From a bacterium (lineage in GTDB: Bacteria; Patescibacteria; Microgenomatia; Levybacterales; UBA12049), in NCBI GenBank assembly GCA_021777565.1, contig JAJYDJ010000002.1, positions 186,001 to 250,000 of the forward strand: 64,000 nucleotides of DNA. Direction: 5' to 3'. Below, one piece after another: positions 18,966 through 26,575 of the stretch; within the stretch, counting starts at the first letter, position 1, and the number at the start of each line of letters is the position of its first letter. The position numbers and the translations under genes were made by a program. Under the pieces are notes generated by a model. It was not told the origin of the DNA and made no database searches. It saw nothing but the letters and a program-made list of their open reading frames with translations.

Positions 18966-18976
18966 AAGGAGGTGAT
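18966..18976 (+). promoter_or_regulatory. full-length Shine-Dalgarno site deciding an ATT start
   Basis: AAGGAGGTGAT matches the complement of the 16S 3' end over its length. Counting as in the small basic gene at 61775 (AGGAGGTGAT, four bases, ATG), the start codon here falls on ATT 18981. No ATG or TTG lies at usable distance; GTG 18972 is inside the site and ATG 18999 is 26 bases away. Confidence 0.65.
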
Positions 18977-18980
18977 TTAT

Positions 18981-19373
18981 ATTTCAAACAAATTAGTAAT
19001 GGTCGCGATTGTGGCACTCGCTCTTGGCCTTGGATTATATACAGGCTATCGGTTCGAGAAAAGAAAACTTGATACGATTGTTGGTGCGAGAGACATGATG
19101 TACACCAAACAACTCCATGAGCTACAAGGTTCAAATGACCAGCTTTCTATCTCATCAATGCTGGGGAAAGATCACTATATTGTCCAAAATGGAAAGGTTT
19201 TATTCGTAACGCAAGCAACAACTGAAGTGAAAAAAGATGTTGTCTTGGACAATCAAAGTACATTGACCACGGACGGAGTATTTACTCCTAAAAATGGATC
19301 AAAGCAAACCTTGAGTAATGGTGCACTCATTTGGCCAGATGGTACCGTTTGGGTACATGGGAAAAGTTGGTAG
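18981..19373 (+). CDS. small membrane-anchored protein with glycine-turn beta repeats, probable ATT start
   Basis: About 130 residues. One N-terminal membrane segment (ALALGLGLYTGY region) is followed by a basic cluster (EKRKL), so the rest may be outside or inside depending on topology. The C-terminal half has repeated NG/DG turns (QNGKVLF, TDGVFTPKNGSK, SNGALIWPDGTVWVHGK), similar in pattern to the small repeat domains annotated as DUF6799; this match is by eye. It has its own consensus promoter and a full-length Shine-Dalgarno site. If the ATT is not used, the alternatives are GTG 18972 or ATG 18999. Function unknown. Confidence 0.7.
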   Translation: MSNKLVMVAIVALALGLGLYTGYRFEKRKLDTIVGARDMMYTKQLHELQGSNDQLSISSMLGKDHYIVQNGKVLFVTQATTEVKKDVVLDNQSTLTTDGVFTPKNGSKQTLSNGALIWPDGTVWVHGKSW

Positions 19374-19402
19374 TAGATAACACATGGTGTCGTTTCATCC
19401 AT

Positions 19403-19425
19403 AATACATGGAGAGGTATTTTTTT
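19403..19425 (+). terminator. weak terminator between convergent genes
   Basis: Short hairpin AATAC / GTATT (19403-19407 with 19416-19420) followed by a run of T to 19425. It lies in the 65-base gap between the 18981 gene and the polyprenyl synthase on the other strand. Confidence 0.45.
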
Positions 19426-19438
19426 GTGGTCAAATTGG

Positions 19439-20464
19439 TCAGTATGTTCTTTTGAGGTTGTAGGCGAGTAACTCTTCAAGTATGTTTGCATGGGTGAGTA
19501 GCGTGAGGTTCTTTTGTATCTCTTCTGCATGCATTGCCTCATCTTTCATCTGTTTTAGGATCTGTTCTTGTATATCATATCTCTGAAAAAGCTGCATAAG
19601 TGCGTCCAGTTGTTCCCTTGTAGCACCTTCATTTGCAAATACTGTATCAAACATGTTTTTCTCCTCAGGAGATATTTTCTCAAGAAGAGAAAGTACGTGA
19701 AATGTATATTTCCCTTCCCGGATATCTGAACCGACTGGTTTCCCAATTTCTTCTTCATTGCCAAAAAGCCCAATCGTGTCGTCTTGTAGTTGAAATATGG
19801 TACCAAGGTGCTCACCGAAGGCAGCGAGTTGGTTTTGTATCTGGTCAGGGAGTTGAGCACAGAGCGCCCCAATCATGAAAGGGAGTGAGAAGGTGTAACG
19901 AGCTGTTTTGGTGCGATAAGTTTGCAAAACAGTCTCTTTGGTTGGCTTGCCTCCTGGTACATACACATCCTGCATTTGACCAAGAGCGACATTGGCAAGC
20001 TCTTGAGAAAAAAGACTAATGACTTTTTGCTTGATCGTATCGCTTACATTCGCTTCTGAAACGAGTCTATATGAGAGAAAGATCCCAATGTCTGCGACAT
20101 AAAAGGCCATAGATTCGGCGGTATGAGGATTGGGGGTTTGTGTCATAAATTGTGCCTGCATACTTGGTTTGCCACGTCTAAGCATATCCTGATCAGTAAC
20201 GTCATCCTGAATAAGAAGACTCGCATGAAAGAGTTCCATCGCTGCAGCAATAGGGAGTATATTGGCGGGATTGAAAGATGGATCTTCAGAGGCGATGAGC
20301 AGAATACTGTTGCCTCTCACCGCTTTCCCACTTTGGCAGAACGAAATAAGTTTAGTGAATGCGTCCTCTCCCCAGACAAAATCTTTGTGCAGCTCTTTTT
20401 GTGCCTCCAAGAAGGTCTTAAGGGTCTCTCGAATATCTTTGGTATAGGTAAAAAAATGGTCCAT
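19439..20464 (-). CDS. polyprenyl (geranylgeranyl-type) diphosphate synthase
   Basis: Condenses isopentenyl diphosphate with an allylic diphosphate to make C15-C20 or longer chains. 341 residues. The first Asp-rich motif is DDVTD (87-91) followed by RRGKP; the second is QDDTIG (about 226), that is DDxxG instead of DDxxD, a variant seen in several GGPP synthases; KPVGSDIREGK follows. Chain length cannot be judged. It is linked to the upstream methyltransferase by a TAA-T-ATG junction, hence the same operon. No other isoprenoid genes are in the window. Confidence 0.9.
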   Translation of the reverse strand: MDHFFTYTKDIRETLKTFLEAQKELHKDFVWGEDAFTKLISFCQSGKAVRGNSILLIASEDPSFNPANILPIAAAMELFHASLLIQDDVTDQDMLRRGKPSMQAQFMTQTPNPHTAESMAFYVADIGIFLSYRLVSEANVSDTIKQKVISLFSQELANVALGQMQDVYVPGGKPTKETVLQTYRTKTARYTFSLPFMIGALCAQLPDQIQNQLAAFGEHLGTIFQLQDDTIGLFGNEEEIGKPVGSDIREGKYTFHVLSLLEKISPEEKNMFDTVFANEGATREQLDALMQLFQRYDIQEQILKQMKDEAMHAEEIQKNLTLLTHANILEELLAYNLKRTY

Positions 20465-20465
20465 A

Positions 20466-21344
20466 TTAATGTTGCCACGATAAATATTGTCCAGTTGAGA
20501 GAAGTCTTCCTCCTACTGATTCTTTCAGTGCAAGCTCCCCAATCTTGAGGTTCCCACCAAGGTTCGGGAAGTAATCCATAAAAACATTCTCAAGCATAAT
20601 ACTTGATGAGGAGATGGCATACGCATTTACGATAATAAAGAGTGGTGTATCAGAAAGTACTTTGCTAGAAAGCTCCATTAACTCTGGGAAAAAATCATTA
20701 AATTTCCAGATATTTCCCTGTGGCCCATGTCCAAAAACTGGGGGATCCATGATAATACCGTCATACTTTACTCCACGTTTAACCTCTCGTTGTAAAAACT
20801 TTACACAGTCGTCCAATATCCATCGAATTGGTTTATCGTCCAAATGAGAAAGATGTTGATTCTCTCGTGCCCAGGCGATCGCAGGTTTACTTGCATCCAC
20901 ATGAGTGACGCTGGCCCCTGACTGAGCCGCGATAAGACTTGCTGCTCCTGTGTAGGCAAAAAGATTAAGAATCCGTGGACTTTTGCCTTGTTTGGCTGAG
21001 TCCGTGACAGCAGATTCAATACTGTCCCACTGGATATGTTGTTCTGGGAACACGCCGGTGTGTTTAAATGGGCTCAATTTCATCTGAAGGGTGATATTCT
21101 TATACGTAATTGGCCATTGCTGACTCATGAGCGGATTTTCCTTTACCCATTGACCTTTGTCTGCAGTTGTTCTTTGAAAGATGGCATCAGCCTTCTGCCA
21201 AAGACTCTCGGGTGCTTTTTTCTTCCAGATAACTTGTGGATCAGGTCTTTGAAGGGTATATTTGCCAAACTTTTCTAACCGATATCCATCGCCACTATCA
21301 ATAAGTTCGTACTGATCCCAGCCATTTGTCTGTAAAACGTCCAT
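20466..21344 (-). CDS. class I SAM-dependent methyltransferase, RlmI/COG1092-like
   Basis: 292 residues from ATG 21344. SAM-binding motif LNLFAYTGAASL, then VDASKPAIAWARENQ and the catalytic-region motif MDPPVFGHG; the order fits the RlmI-like family that methylates cytosine or guanine in large-subunit rRNA. The N-terminal PUA domain of E. coli RlmI is not evident. The start is chosen at 21344, not further upstream at 21401, because a perfect TATAAT lies 6 bases before it. Divergent from tuf. Confidence 0.82.
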   Translation of the reverse strand: MDVLQTNGWDQYELIDSGDGYRLEKFGKYTLQRPDPQVIWKKKAPESLWQKADAIFQRTTADKGQWVKENPLMSQQWPITYKNITLQMKLSPFKHTGVFPEQHIQWDSIESAVTDSAKQGKSPRILNLFAYTGAASLIAAQSGASVTHVDASKPAIAWARENQHLSHLDDKPIRWILDDCVKFLQREVKRGVKYDGIIMDPPVFGHGPQGNIWKFNDFFPELMELSSKVLSDTPLFIIVNAYAISSSSIMLENVFMDYFPNLGGNLKIGELALKESVGGRLLSTGQYLSWQH

Positions 21345-21350
21345 AAGAGT

Positions 21351-21356
21351 ATTATA
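21351..21356 (-). promoter_or_regulatory. leaderless promoter of the methyltransferase gene
   Basis: TATAAT on the minus strand, 6 bases before ATG 21344. Confidence 0.7.
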
Positions 21357-21427
21357 GCAGGTAGGCATAGGATGTGTATCAAAGTATATCAAAATGCACA
21401 AATTTGCACTTTGCTTGCTAAAAAGTG

Positions 21428-21456
21428 TTGACGAAAGAAAAAATATTTTGTATCAT
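21428..21456 (+). promoter_or_regulatory. tuf promoter
   Basis: -35 TTGACG (21428-21433), 17-base spacer, -10 TATCAT (21451-21456). Leader of about 33 bases to ATG 21496. Confidence 0.8.
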
Positions 21457-21495
21457 ACATTCAGTCTCAATTTTCTCGGGACTTTTTTAAAGCAT

Positions 21496-22674
21496 ATGGC
21501 AACATACGTAAGAACAAAACCACACGTAAATATCGGAACCATTGGTCACGTCGACCATGGTAAGACAACAACAACCGCTGCTATTTCTGCAGTTCTTGCC
21601 AAAAAAGGCATGGCAGAAAAAGTTGGTATTGATAAGATTGACGGAGCCCCAGAAGAAAAGGCTCGTGGTATTACCATTAACATTGCTCATATCGAATACG
21701 AAACTGCAAAGCGCCACTATGCACATATTGATGCTCCAGGACACGCAGATTACATCAAGAACATGATTACTGGTGCTGCTCAGATGGACGGAGCAATCCT
21801 CGTTGTTTCAGCTCCAGATGGTCCAATGCCTCAGACTCGTGAACACATTCTTCTTGCTAAGCAAGTTGGCGTTCCAGCAATTGTTGTTTACCTCAACAAG
21901 TGCGACATGGTTCAAGATGAAGAACTTCTTGACCTCGTTGAAATGGAAGTTCGTGAACTTTTGACCAAATACGGGTTTGATGGTGACAATTGCCCAGTGA
22001 TACGTGGTTCCTCTCTCAAAGCTTTAGAAGGCGATGCACACTATGAAGAACAAATCATGAAACTCATGGATGCATGTGATGAATACATCCCAGATCCAGT
22101 ACGCGCAACTGATAAGCCTCTTCTTATGCCTATTGAAGACGTATTCTCTATCAAGGGCCGTGGTACTGTTGTAACTGGAAGAATTGAGCGCGGAATTGTA
22201 AAAGTTGGTGACGAAGTAGAAATCGTCGGTGTTAAACCAACACAGAAGACTGTTGTTACTGGTGTTGAAATGTTTAAGAAATCACTTGATCAAGGTGAAG
22301 CAGGCGACAACGTAGGTATCTTGATTCGAGGTATTGAAAAGAATCAAGTTGAACGTGGTCAAGTTGTTGCAAAACCAGGTTCAATTACACCTCACACCAA
22401 ATTTGAAGCTGAAATCGTTGTTCTTTCAAAAGAAGAAGGCGGACGACATACACCATTCTTTAATGGATATCGTCCACAGTTCTACATCAGAACAACTGAC
22501 GTGACTGGTGTCGTAACTCTTCCAGAAGGTACTGAAATGGTTATGCCAGGTGATAACACACACATCACTGCAGAATTGATTGTACCAATTGCTTTGGAAG
22601 AAGGAATGAGATTTGCTATCCGCGAAGGTGGCAAGACCGTCGGAGCAGGAGCAATCACCAAAGTTATTAAATAA
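21496..22674 (+). CDS. tuf: elongation factor Tu
   Basis: GTPase that delivers aminoacyl-tRNA to the ribosome. 392 residues from ATG 21496, full length. G1 GHVDHGKT (17-24), EEKARGITI switch I, G3 DAPGHADY (about 79-86), G4 NKCD (about 134). A longer frame begins at 21394 but crosses the promoter, so 21496 is the start. The only tuf in the window, standing alone with its own promoter and tandem terminators rather than beside fusA. Confidence 0.98.
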   Translation: MATYVRTKPHVNIGTIGHVDHGKTTTTAAISAVLAKKGMAEKVGIDKIDGAPEEKARGITINIAHIEYETAKRHYAHIDAPGHADYIKNMITGAAQMDGAILVVSAPDGPMPQTREHILLAKQVGVPAIVVYLNKCDMVQDEELLDLVEMEVRELLTKYGFDGDNCPVIRGSSLKALEGDAHYEEQIMKLMDACDEYIPDPVRATDKPLLMPIEDVFSIKGRGTVVTGRIERGIVKVGDEVEIVGVKPTQKTVVTGVEMFKKSLDQGEAGDNVGILIRGIEKNQVERGQVVAKPGSITPHTKFEAEIVVLSKEEGGRHTPFFNGYRPQFYIRTTDVTGVVTLPEGTEMVMPGDNTHITAELIVPIALEEGMRFAIREGGKTVGAGAITKVIK

Positions 22675-22704
22675 ATAAAATCTTGAGTAATCAAGATTTT
22701 ATTT
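22673..22704. terminator. A/T-rich 14-bp hairpin after tuf
   Basis: Perfect 14-bp inverted repeat (22673-22686 with 22691-22704, loop GTAA) beginning in the tuf stop codon. It has A-rich and T-rich flanks on the two arms, so it could act in both directions. Confidence 0.75.
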
Positions 22705-22710
22705 GTATGA

Positions 22711-22732
22711 CCGCCAAAAGGGCGGTTTTTTT
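22711..22732 (+). terminator. intrinsic terminator after tuf, abutting the GNAT start
   Basis: CCGCC (22711-22715) pairs with GGCGG (22721-22725), followed by seven T. The next start codon is only 6 bases beyond the T run. Confidence 0.85.
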
Positions 22733-22738
22733 GTACTT

Positions 22739-23245
22739 ATGGAAGTTACTATCGCGAATTTACAAGATATTGACAGGATATGGGAGATCATCTCTGCGAA
22801 TGCTCAGTGGTTACTAAATTACAAAGGCCTCTCCCATTGGAGTTCCTATTATACAAAAGACCTGATAGTAGAGGTTTGCAAGACAAAAACAGTATTTGTT
22901 CTGAAAAATGAGCATGGAGTAGTTGGACTTATCGCAATTTCAGATCATATGCCTGACTACTATACTGAACCTAGTAAAGAAGCGCTTACAAAGCTTATTC
23001 CTCCGGTCTTATTCCTTTCAATGCTTGCTGTGGATCCTGCATATCATAGGCATGGATTTGCAAATATACTTCTGGACTTTATAGAGAAGTATGCAAAAGA
23101 CAATAAATACAAGACAGTATGCTTAGATTGTAGAGCTGAGGATACGTCGCTCGTCGCATGGTATCTGAGAAAGCAATTTGGGATACACAATACTTTTGTG
23201 GAAGGTGAAGACGAGACATATCTCATGATGCAAAAAATGATATAA
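22739..23245 (+). CDS. GNAT-family N-acetyltransferase
   Basis: 168 residues from ATG 22739. The acetyl-CoA fold is recognisable: FLSMLAVDPAYHRHGFANILLDFIEKYA contains the beta4 strand and the R/Q-x-x-G-x-A type loop in variant form (HRHGFA). Substrate unknown. An in-frame TTG at 22703 lies inside the terminator region and is rejected. No promoter was seen between the terminator and the ATG, so expression may depend on read-through from tuf. Confidence 0.82.
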   Translation: MEVTIANLQDIDRIWEIISANAQWLLNYKGLSHWSSYYTKDLIVEVCKTKTVFVLKNEHGVVGLIAISDHMPDYYTEPSKEALTKLIPPVLFLSMLAVDPAYHRHGFANILLDFIEKYAKDNKYKTVCLDCRAEDTSLVAWYLRKQFGIHNTFVEGEDETYLMMQKMI

Positions 23246-23250
23246 GAGGA

Positions 23251-23256
23251 TATACT
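23251..23256 (+). promoter_or_regulatory. leaderless promoter of the PIG-L gene
   Basis: TATACT, 6 bases before ATG 23263, located just after the GNAT stop codon. Confidence 0.65.
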
Positions 23257-23262
23257 GTCACT

Positions 23263-23994
23263 ATGCAAGACGCGTTTGAAAAAGTATTTAACAACAAAAA
23301 AAGAGTCCTTATTGTGACAGCTCACCCTGATGATGCAGAAATTTTCGCCGGGGGAACGATGGCCAGACTTATCGCCTCAGGTATTCAAGTACGCTCTGTG
23401 AAGGTGAGTTCTGGGGAGTGTGGATCACGACAAGAACAGATTACACAGGAAGAGTTGAAAAAAACTCGTGTCCAGGAAGACAAAGCTTCGATGAAACTCT
23501 TGGGCCTGAAAGATGAAGACACTGTCTATTTAGACTGTGGAGACGGCAAAATCGAAGACAATCTCGATATCATTGGTAAAATTGCTTTCCAAATTCGGGA
23601 GTTTAAACCTGATCTTATCATTACCCATAACCCTGAAGATGTCATAATTCGTTTTGCAAAAGATGTGAATTGGATTAATCACAGGGACCATCGCAATACC
23701 GGGATCGTCACGACCTATGCGGCATATCCGTATAGTCGAGATAATCTTTTTTATCCAGAACAGCTCAAAGAAGTATCGCCACATATTTGCAGTGAATTCC
23801 TTTTCGTAGACTATTACGATCATCCGGATGTGGTAGGTATTGAAGTGACTGATTTTGTTGAAAAAAGAATCCAGGCTCATGCCTCCCATGCATCACAATA
23901 CACCGTAGAACATGCCAAAGATTCTGCAGACTTCTTCACCCTTCAACCTGACGGAAAACGATTTGAAACATTCCGCTACGTGATTGCTGACTAA
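23263..23994 (+). CDS. PIG-L/LmbE-family deacetylase
   Basis: 243 residues. The zinc site is visible: HPDDAE (21-26) and a second His in the HRDHRN motif (about 140-145). The family removes acetyl from N-acetylglucosamine-containing lipids or small glycosides (BshB, MshB, PIG-L); the exact substrate is open. Cytoplasmic, no signal peptide. It overlaps the following glycosylase gene by one base (TAATG), so the two are coupled. Confidence 0.9.
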   Translation: MQDAFEKVFNNKKRVLIVTAHPDDAEIFAGGTMARLIASGIQVRSVKVSSGECGSRQEQITQEELKKTRVQEDKASMKLLGLKDEDTVYLDCGDGKIEDNLDIIGKIAFQIREFKPDLIITHNPEDVIIRFAKDVNWINHRDHRNTGIVTTYAAYPYSRDNLFYPEQLKEVSPHICSEFLFVDYYDHPDVVGIEVTDFVEKRIQAHASHASQYTVEHAKDSADFFTLQPDGKRFETFRYVIAD

Positions 23995-24554
23995 TGTTTA
24001 CTGATCCCATTTTAATTCAACTTACACAGAAGTATCCTGCACCCACCTTTCAAGATAAATCAGAACGTTTATTTCTTGAGCTCGTGGAGTCTATTATTTC
24101 GCAACAGTTATCGGTGAAAGCATCAAATACGATTTTTGCCCGATTTGAGGCTCTTTTTGACACGCTTACCCCTCAAACACTTCTTGGGATGAATGATGAA
24201 AAGATTCGCGCCTGTGGCGTGTCTTATCAAAAGATAAAATATCTTAAGTCAGTAGCTGATGCATTTATAAACGGTATGATACAAATCGATAAATTAAAGT
24301 ATATGTCTGATGAGGAAGTAATCAGTCTTTTGACACAAATTCATGGGGTAGGCAGATGGACGGCTGAAATGATTTTGATTTTTACTCTTGCAAGACCTGA
24401 TATCTTTTCACTCGGGGATCAAGGGCTAAAAAATGCTATTGAGAAACTGTATGGCGTGACTGACCTCAAAGAAATACTTGCCTTATCTGAGAAGTGGGCG
24501 CCATATCGGTCAACTGCCTGTTGGTATCTGTGGAAAAGTCTGGATAATACCTAA
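23994..24554 (+). CDS. HhH-GPD DNA glycosylase, AlkA-like
   Basis: 186 residues. Helix-hairpin-helix IHGVGRWTAEM (about 115-125) and catalytic Asp in SLGDQGL (about 139) define a 3-methyladenine/alkylated base glycosylase. It lacks the N-terminal TBP-like domain of E. coli AlkA and has no C-terminal 4Fe-4S Cys cluster, so it is not an EndoIII or MutY. It starts inside the stop codon of the PIG-L gene. Its stop lies 1 base from the stop of the next, convergent gene. Confidence 0.9.
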   Translation: MFTDPILIQLTQKYPAPTFQDKSERLFLELVESIISQQLSVKASNTIFARFEALFDTLTPQTLLGMNDEKIRACGVSYQKIKYLKSVADAFINGMIQIDKLKYMSDEEVISLLTQIHGVGRWTAEMILIFTLARPDIFSLGDQGLKNAIEKLYGVTDLKEILALSEKWAPYRSTACWYLWKSLDNT

Positions 24555-24555
24555 C

Positions 24556-25059
24556 TTACTGATCTCTTCGAGTATCCCGGCCAGGAGTTGATAGCTCAAG
24601 GCCAATCCGTAATAGTCTTTCGACGTCATCTGCTGGAGGATCATCTCTCTCCCATGGCTGAGGTACTTTAAACCCCGCAAATTGCGCAAGAGTATGGTGG
24701 ACTGTCTCTGTAGCTTGTGCAAGTGGTATACCTCTTGTTGAGATTTCAGCACCAATGAGGACGATACATGTTGAAAGTTGTGCACGATGTCTTTCTGACT
24801 GTGCGTATAAATGGTGAAGAGGGTCTCTAAAATGTGCGAAAGGAAGTGTTGCGGCCATTATTGCAGATTGAATCTCTGGATGTTCTCTCAATAGCTGTTC
24901 TTGTCTCTGTTGAAAGAGTGTATAAAATGTTCTCTGCCAATGTGTACTAAACTCGTGAGGTGGTTCAATTAATGCCGCAAAGAGATTGGCACGGGGAGCC
25001 TGCATCATACTCAGAAGCGATGCATCTTGAAGTGAGACTTCTTGCTCAACTTGCGACAT
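24556..25059 (-). CDS. unknown soluble protein
   Basis: 167 residues; family not recognised. Predicted mostly helical, with a Gln/Arg/Glu-rich central helix (QQRQEQLLREH) and several His (HFRDPLHHLYAQSERH). The C-terminal end is charged. No signal peptide or membrane segment; one Cys. A TATAGT box 7 bases before the ATG supports expression from a leaderless transcript. Convergent with the glycosylase gene, divergent from rpsJ. It may be lineage-specific. Confidence 0.6.
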   Translation of the reverse strand: MSQVEQEVSLQDASLLSMMQAPRANLFAALIEPPHEFSTHWQRTFYTLFQQRQEQLLREHPEIQSAIMAATLPFAHFRDPLHHLYAQSERHRAQLSTCIVLIGAEISTRGIPLAQATETVHHTLAQFAGFKVPQPWERDDPPADDVERLLRIGLELSTPGRDTRRDQ

Positions 25060-25066
25060 GGCTCAC

Positions 25067-25072
25067 ACTATA
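25067..25072 (-). promoter_or_regulatory. leaderless promoter of the 25059 gene
   Basis: TATAGT on the minus strand, 7 bases before ATG 25059. Confidence 0.55.
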
Positions 25073-25112
25073 CGCTTTTTGGGAATAAAGTCAAATAGAG
25101 GCTAATAACGCA

Positions 25113-25141
25113 TAGACAAATGTAGGGGGATGGTGTATACT
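25113..25141 (+). promoter_or_regulatory. rpsJ promoter
   Basis: -35 TAGACA (25113-25118), 17-base spacer, -10 TATACT (25136-25141). Leader of about 19 bases. Confidence 0.8.
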
Positions 25142-25166
25142 ACACGTACCGTTCTTTAAAAGACCT

Positions 25167-25475
25167 ATGCCTAAAGGAAGAATTAGAGTTAGATTAAAAG
25201 CATATGACGCACGCGTCATTGATTCGTGTTGCCAACAAATTCTTGATACCGCCATCCGCACGGGCGCTAAGGTAGTAGGTCCTATTCCACTCCCAACTGA
25301 TCGTTCCCTCTATGTTGTCAACAAAGGTCCATTTATTGATAAAGACGCACGAGACCACTTTGAAATGCGCGTACATAAGCGCCTTATTGATATCATGAGT
25401 CCAACAGATAAGACTATGGATAGTCTTTCTCATTTGGAGCTTCCAGCAGGTGTGGATATTGAAATCCGCATGTAA
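25167..25475 (+). CDS. rpsJ: 30S ribosomal protein S10
   Basis: 30S head protein; in other bacteria also NusE in antitermination complexes. 102 residues, full length, with the typical IRVRLKAYDARVID start and VVGPIPLPT loop. It has its own promoter and is separated from rplC by a 158-base region with a second promoter and a terminator-like hairpin, so it is probably transcribed partly apart from the rest of the S10 operon. Confidence 0.98.
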   Translation: MPKGRIRVRLKAYDARVIDSCCQQILDTAIRTGAKVVGPIPLPTDRSLYVVNKGPFIDKDARDHFEMRVHKRLIDIMSPTDKTMDSLSHLELPAGVDIEIRM

Positions 25476-25495
25476 TAATTAGCCACGTTCTCCCC

Positions 25496-25524
25496 TTGCG
25501 ATATTCCCTCCCTTTTGGTACAAT
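25496..25524 (+). promoter_or_regulatory. rplC operon promoter
   Basis: -35 TTGCGA (25496-25501), 17-base spacer, extended -10 TGG-TACAAT (TACAAT at 25519-25524). It gives a leader of about 100 bases before rplC. Confidence 0.78.
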
Positions 25525-25600
25525 CTCAGTACACAAACCATGATGGTACAAACATTTGGTGTGATAACTAAAGGCTAGCTTCGGATTCTCGCTTGTGTGT

Positions 25601-25622
25601 AGCGGCTCCGGGCCGCTTTTTT
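25601..25622 (+). terminator. terminator-like hairpin in the rplC leader (candidate attenuator)
   Basis: AGCGGC (25601-25606) pairs with GCCGCT (25612-25617), then T to 25622. It lies 11 bases before the rplC ATG and about 70 bases after the predicted start of transcription. The placement inside the leader suggests attenuation of the ribosomal operon. Upstream in the leader there is a small dyad ACCA/TGGT (25537-25547). Confidence 0.75.
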
Positions 25623-25633
25623 AATATATAACT

Positions 25634-26572
25634 ATGAACGCAATATTAGCTAAAAAAATAAAACAATCTCAAGTGTTCTTGACTGATGGGACACGGATGC
25701 CTGCTACGATCCTTGATGCTACCCCAAATACCGTCTATGCTGTCAAAACCGCAGATCGCGATGGATATGTCGCCATTCAACTCGGTTTTGGTATGAAGAA
25801 AAATGCAACCAAAGCTGAAATCGGACACGCAAAAGGAGCCAATAAAGAAAAGGCTCCTTCTTTTTTGCGAGAAATTCGTTTGGAGACAGCTGATGGGATG
25901 GAAATTGGTGGCACAGTTAAAGCTGCTGAGGTTTTTGAGGTTGGAGATATCGTCGATGTTCAGGGTTTTTCAAAAGGAAAAGGATTTGCCGGCGTCGTGA
26001 AGCGTTTTCACTTCCGCGGTGGTCCACGAACTCATGGTCAGTCTGATCGTGAAAGAGCGCCTGGATCTATTGGAGCAGGTACTACTCCAGGTCGTGTGTA
26101 TAAAAATAAGCGCATGGCAGGCAAAAAGGGAAATGATTTTGTTACTATCAAAAATTTGATTGTCTTGGCTGTAAGTGAGAATGAAATGGTTGTTTCAGGC
26201 CTTATCCCTGGGAAATTGACTGGTATGGTCACCGTACTCTCAACTGGGAAGAAAATGAAGAAGTTGGCAGACGTCATTGACCCACTGATTGAGCTTCCAA
26301 AAGAAGAAGTTGTAGAGACACCAGTAGAAGAGATGGTTGAAGAGGCTCCAGTAGTCGCAGAAACACCATCTGAGGAAGTACAAGCCGAAACTGAAAAAGA
26401 AAATGCAGAGACAGAAGGGTTTGTCGCAGCAGAAATGAGTGAAGAGCCAATTGAAAATGTAGAGGACTTGAAAAAAGAAGAACCAGCAGCAGAGGAAGAA
26501 GCACCTGTTGCAGAAGAAGTAAAGCCTGCCGACGTTGAAAACTCTGGCGAGGCGAAGGAGGAGGAAAAATAA
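25634..26572 (+). CDS. rplC: 50S ribosomal protein L3 with long acidic tail
   Basis: Early 50S assembly protein. The core (about 1-215) is complete with RGGPRTHGQSDRERAPGSIG and the GRVYKNKRMAGKKG loop. About 90 extra residues at the C-terminus are almost all Glu, Val, Pro and Ala with repeats like PVEE and APVAEE; normal bacterial L3 ends near 210. The tail is probably disordered and would stick out from the ribosome or bind basic partners. Three bases before rplD, whose N-terminus is basic. Ribosome-binding site AGGAGG for rplD lies in the codons of the tail's last Glu run. Confidence 0.96.
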   Translation: MNAILAKKIKQSQVFLTDGTRMPATILDATPNTVYAVKTADRDGYVAIQLGFGMKKNATKAEIGHAKGANKEKAPSFLREIRLETADGMEIGGTVKAAEVFEVGDIVDVQGFSKGKGFAGVVKRFHFRGGPRTHGQSDRERAPGSIGAGTTPGRVYKNKRMAGKKGNDFVTIKNLIVLAVSENEMVVSGLIPGKLTGMVTVLSTGKKMKKLADVIDPLIELPKEEVVETPVEEMVEEAPVVAETPSEEVQAETEKENAETEGFVAAEMSEEPIENVEDLKKEEPAAEEEAPVAEEVKPADVENSGEAKEEEK

Positions 26573-26575
26573 ACC

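Noticed and set aside
25525..25600. Possible tRNA in the rpsJ-rplC gap
   Set aside because: No cloverleaf: acceptor and T arms cannot be formed; the only stable element is the terminator-like hairpin.
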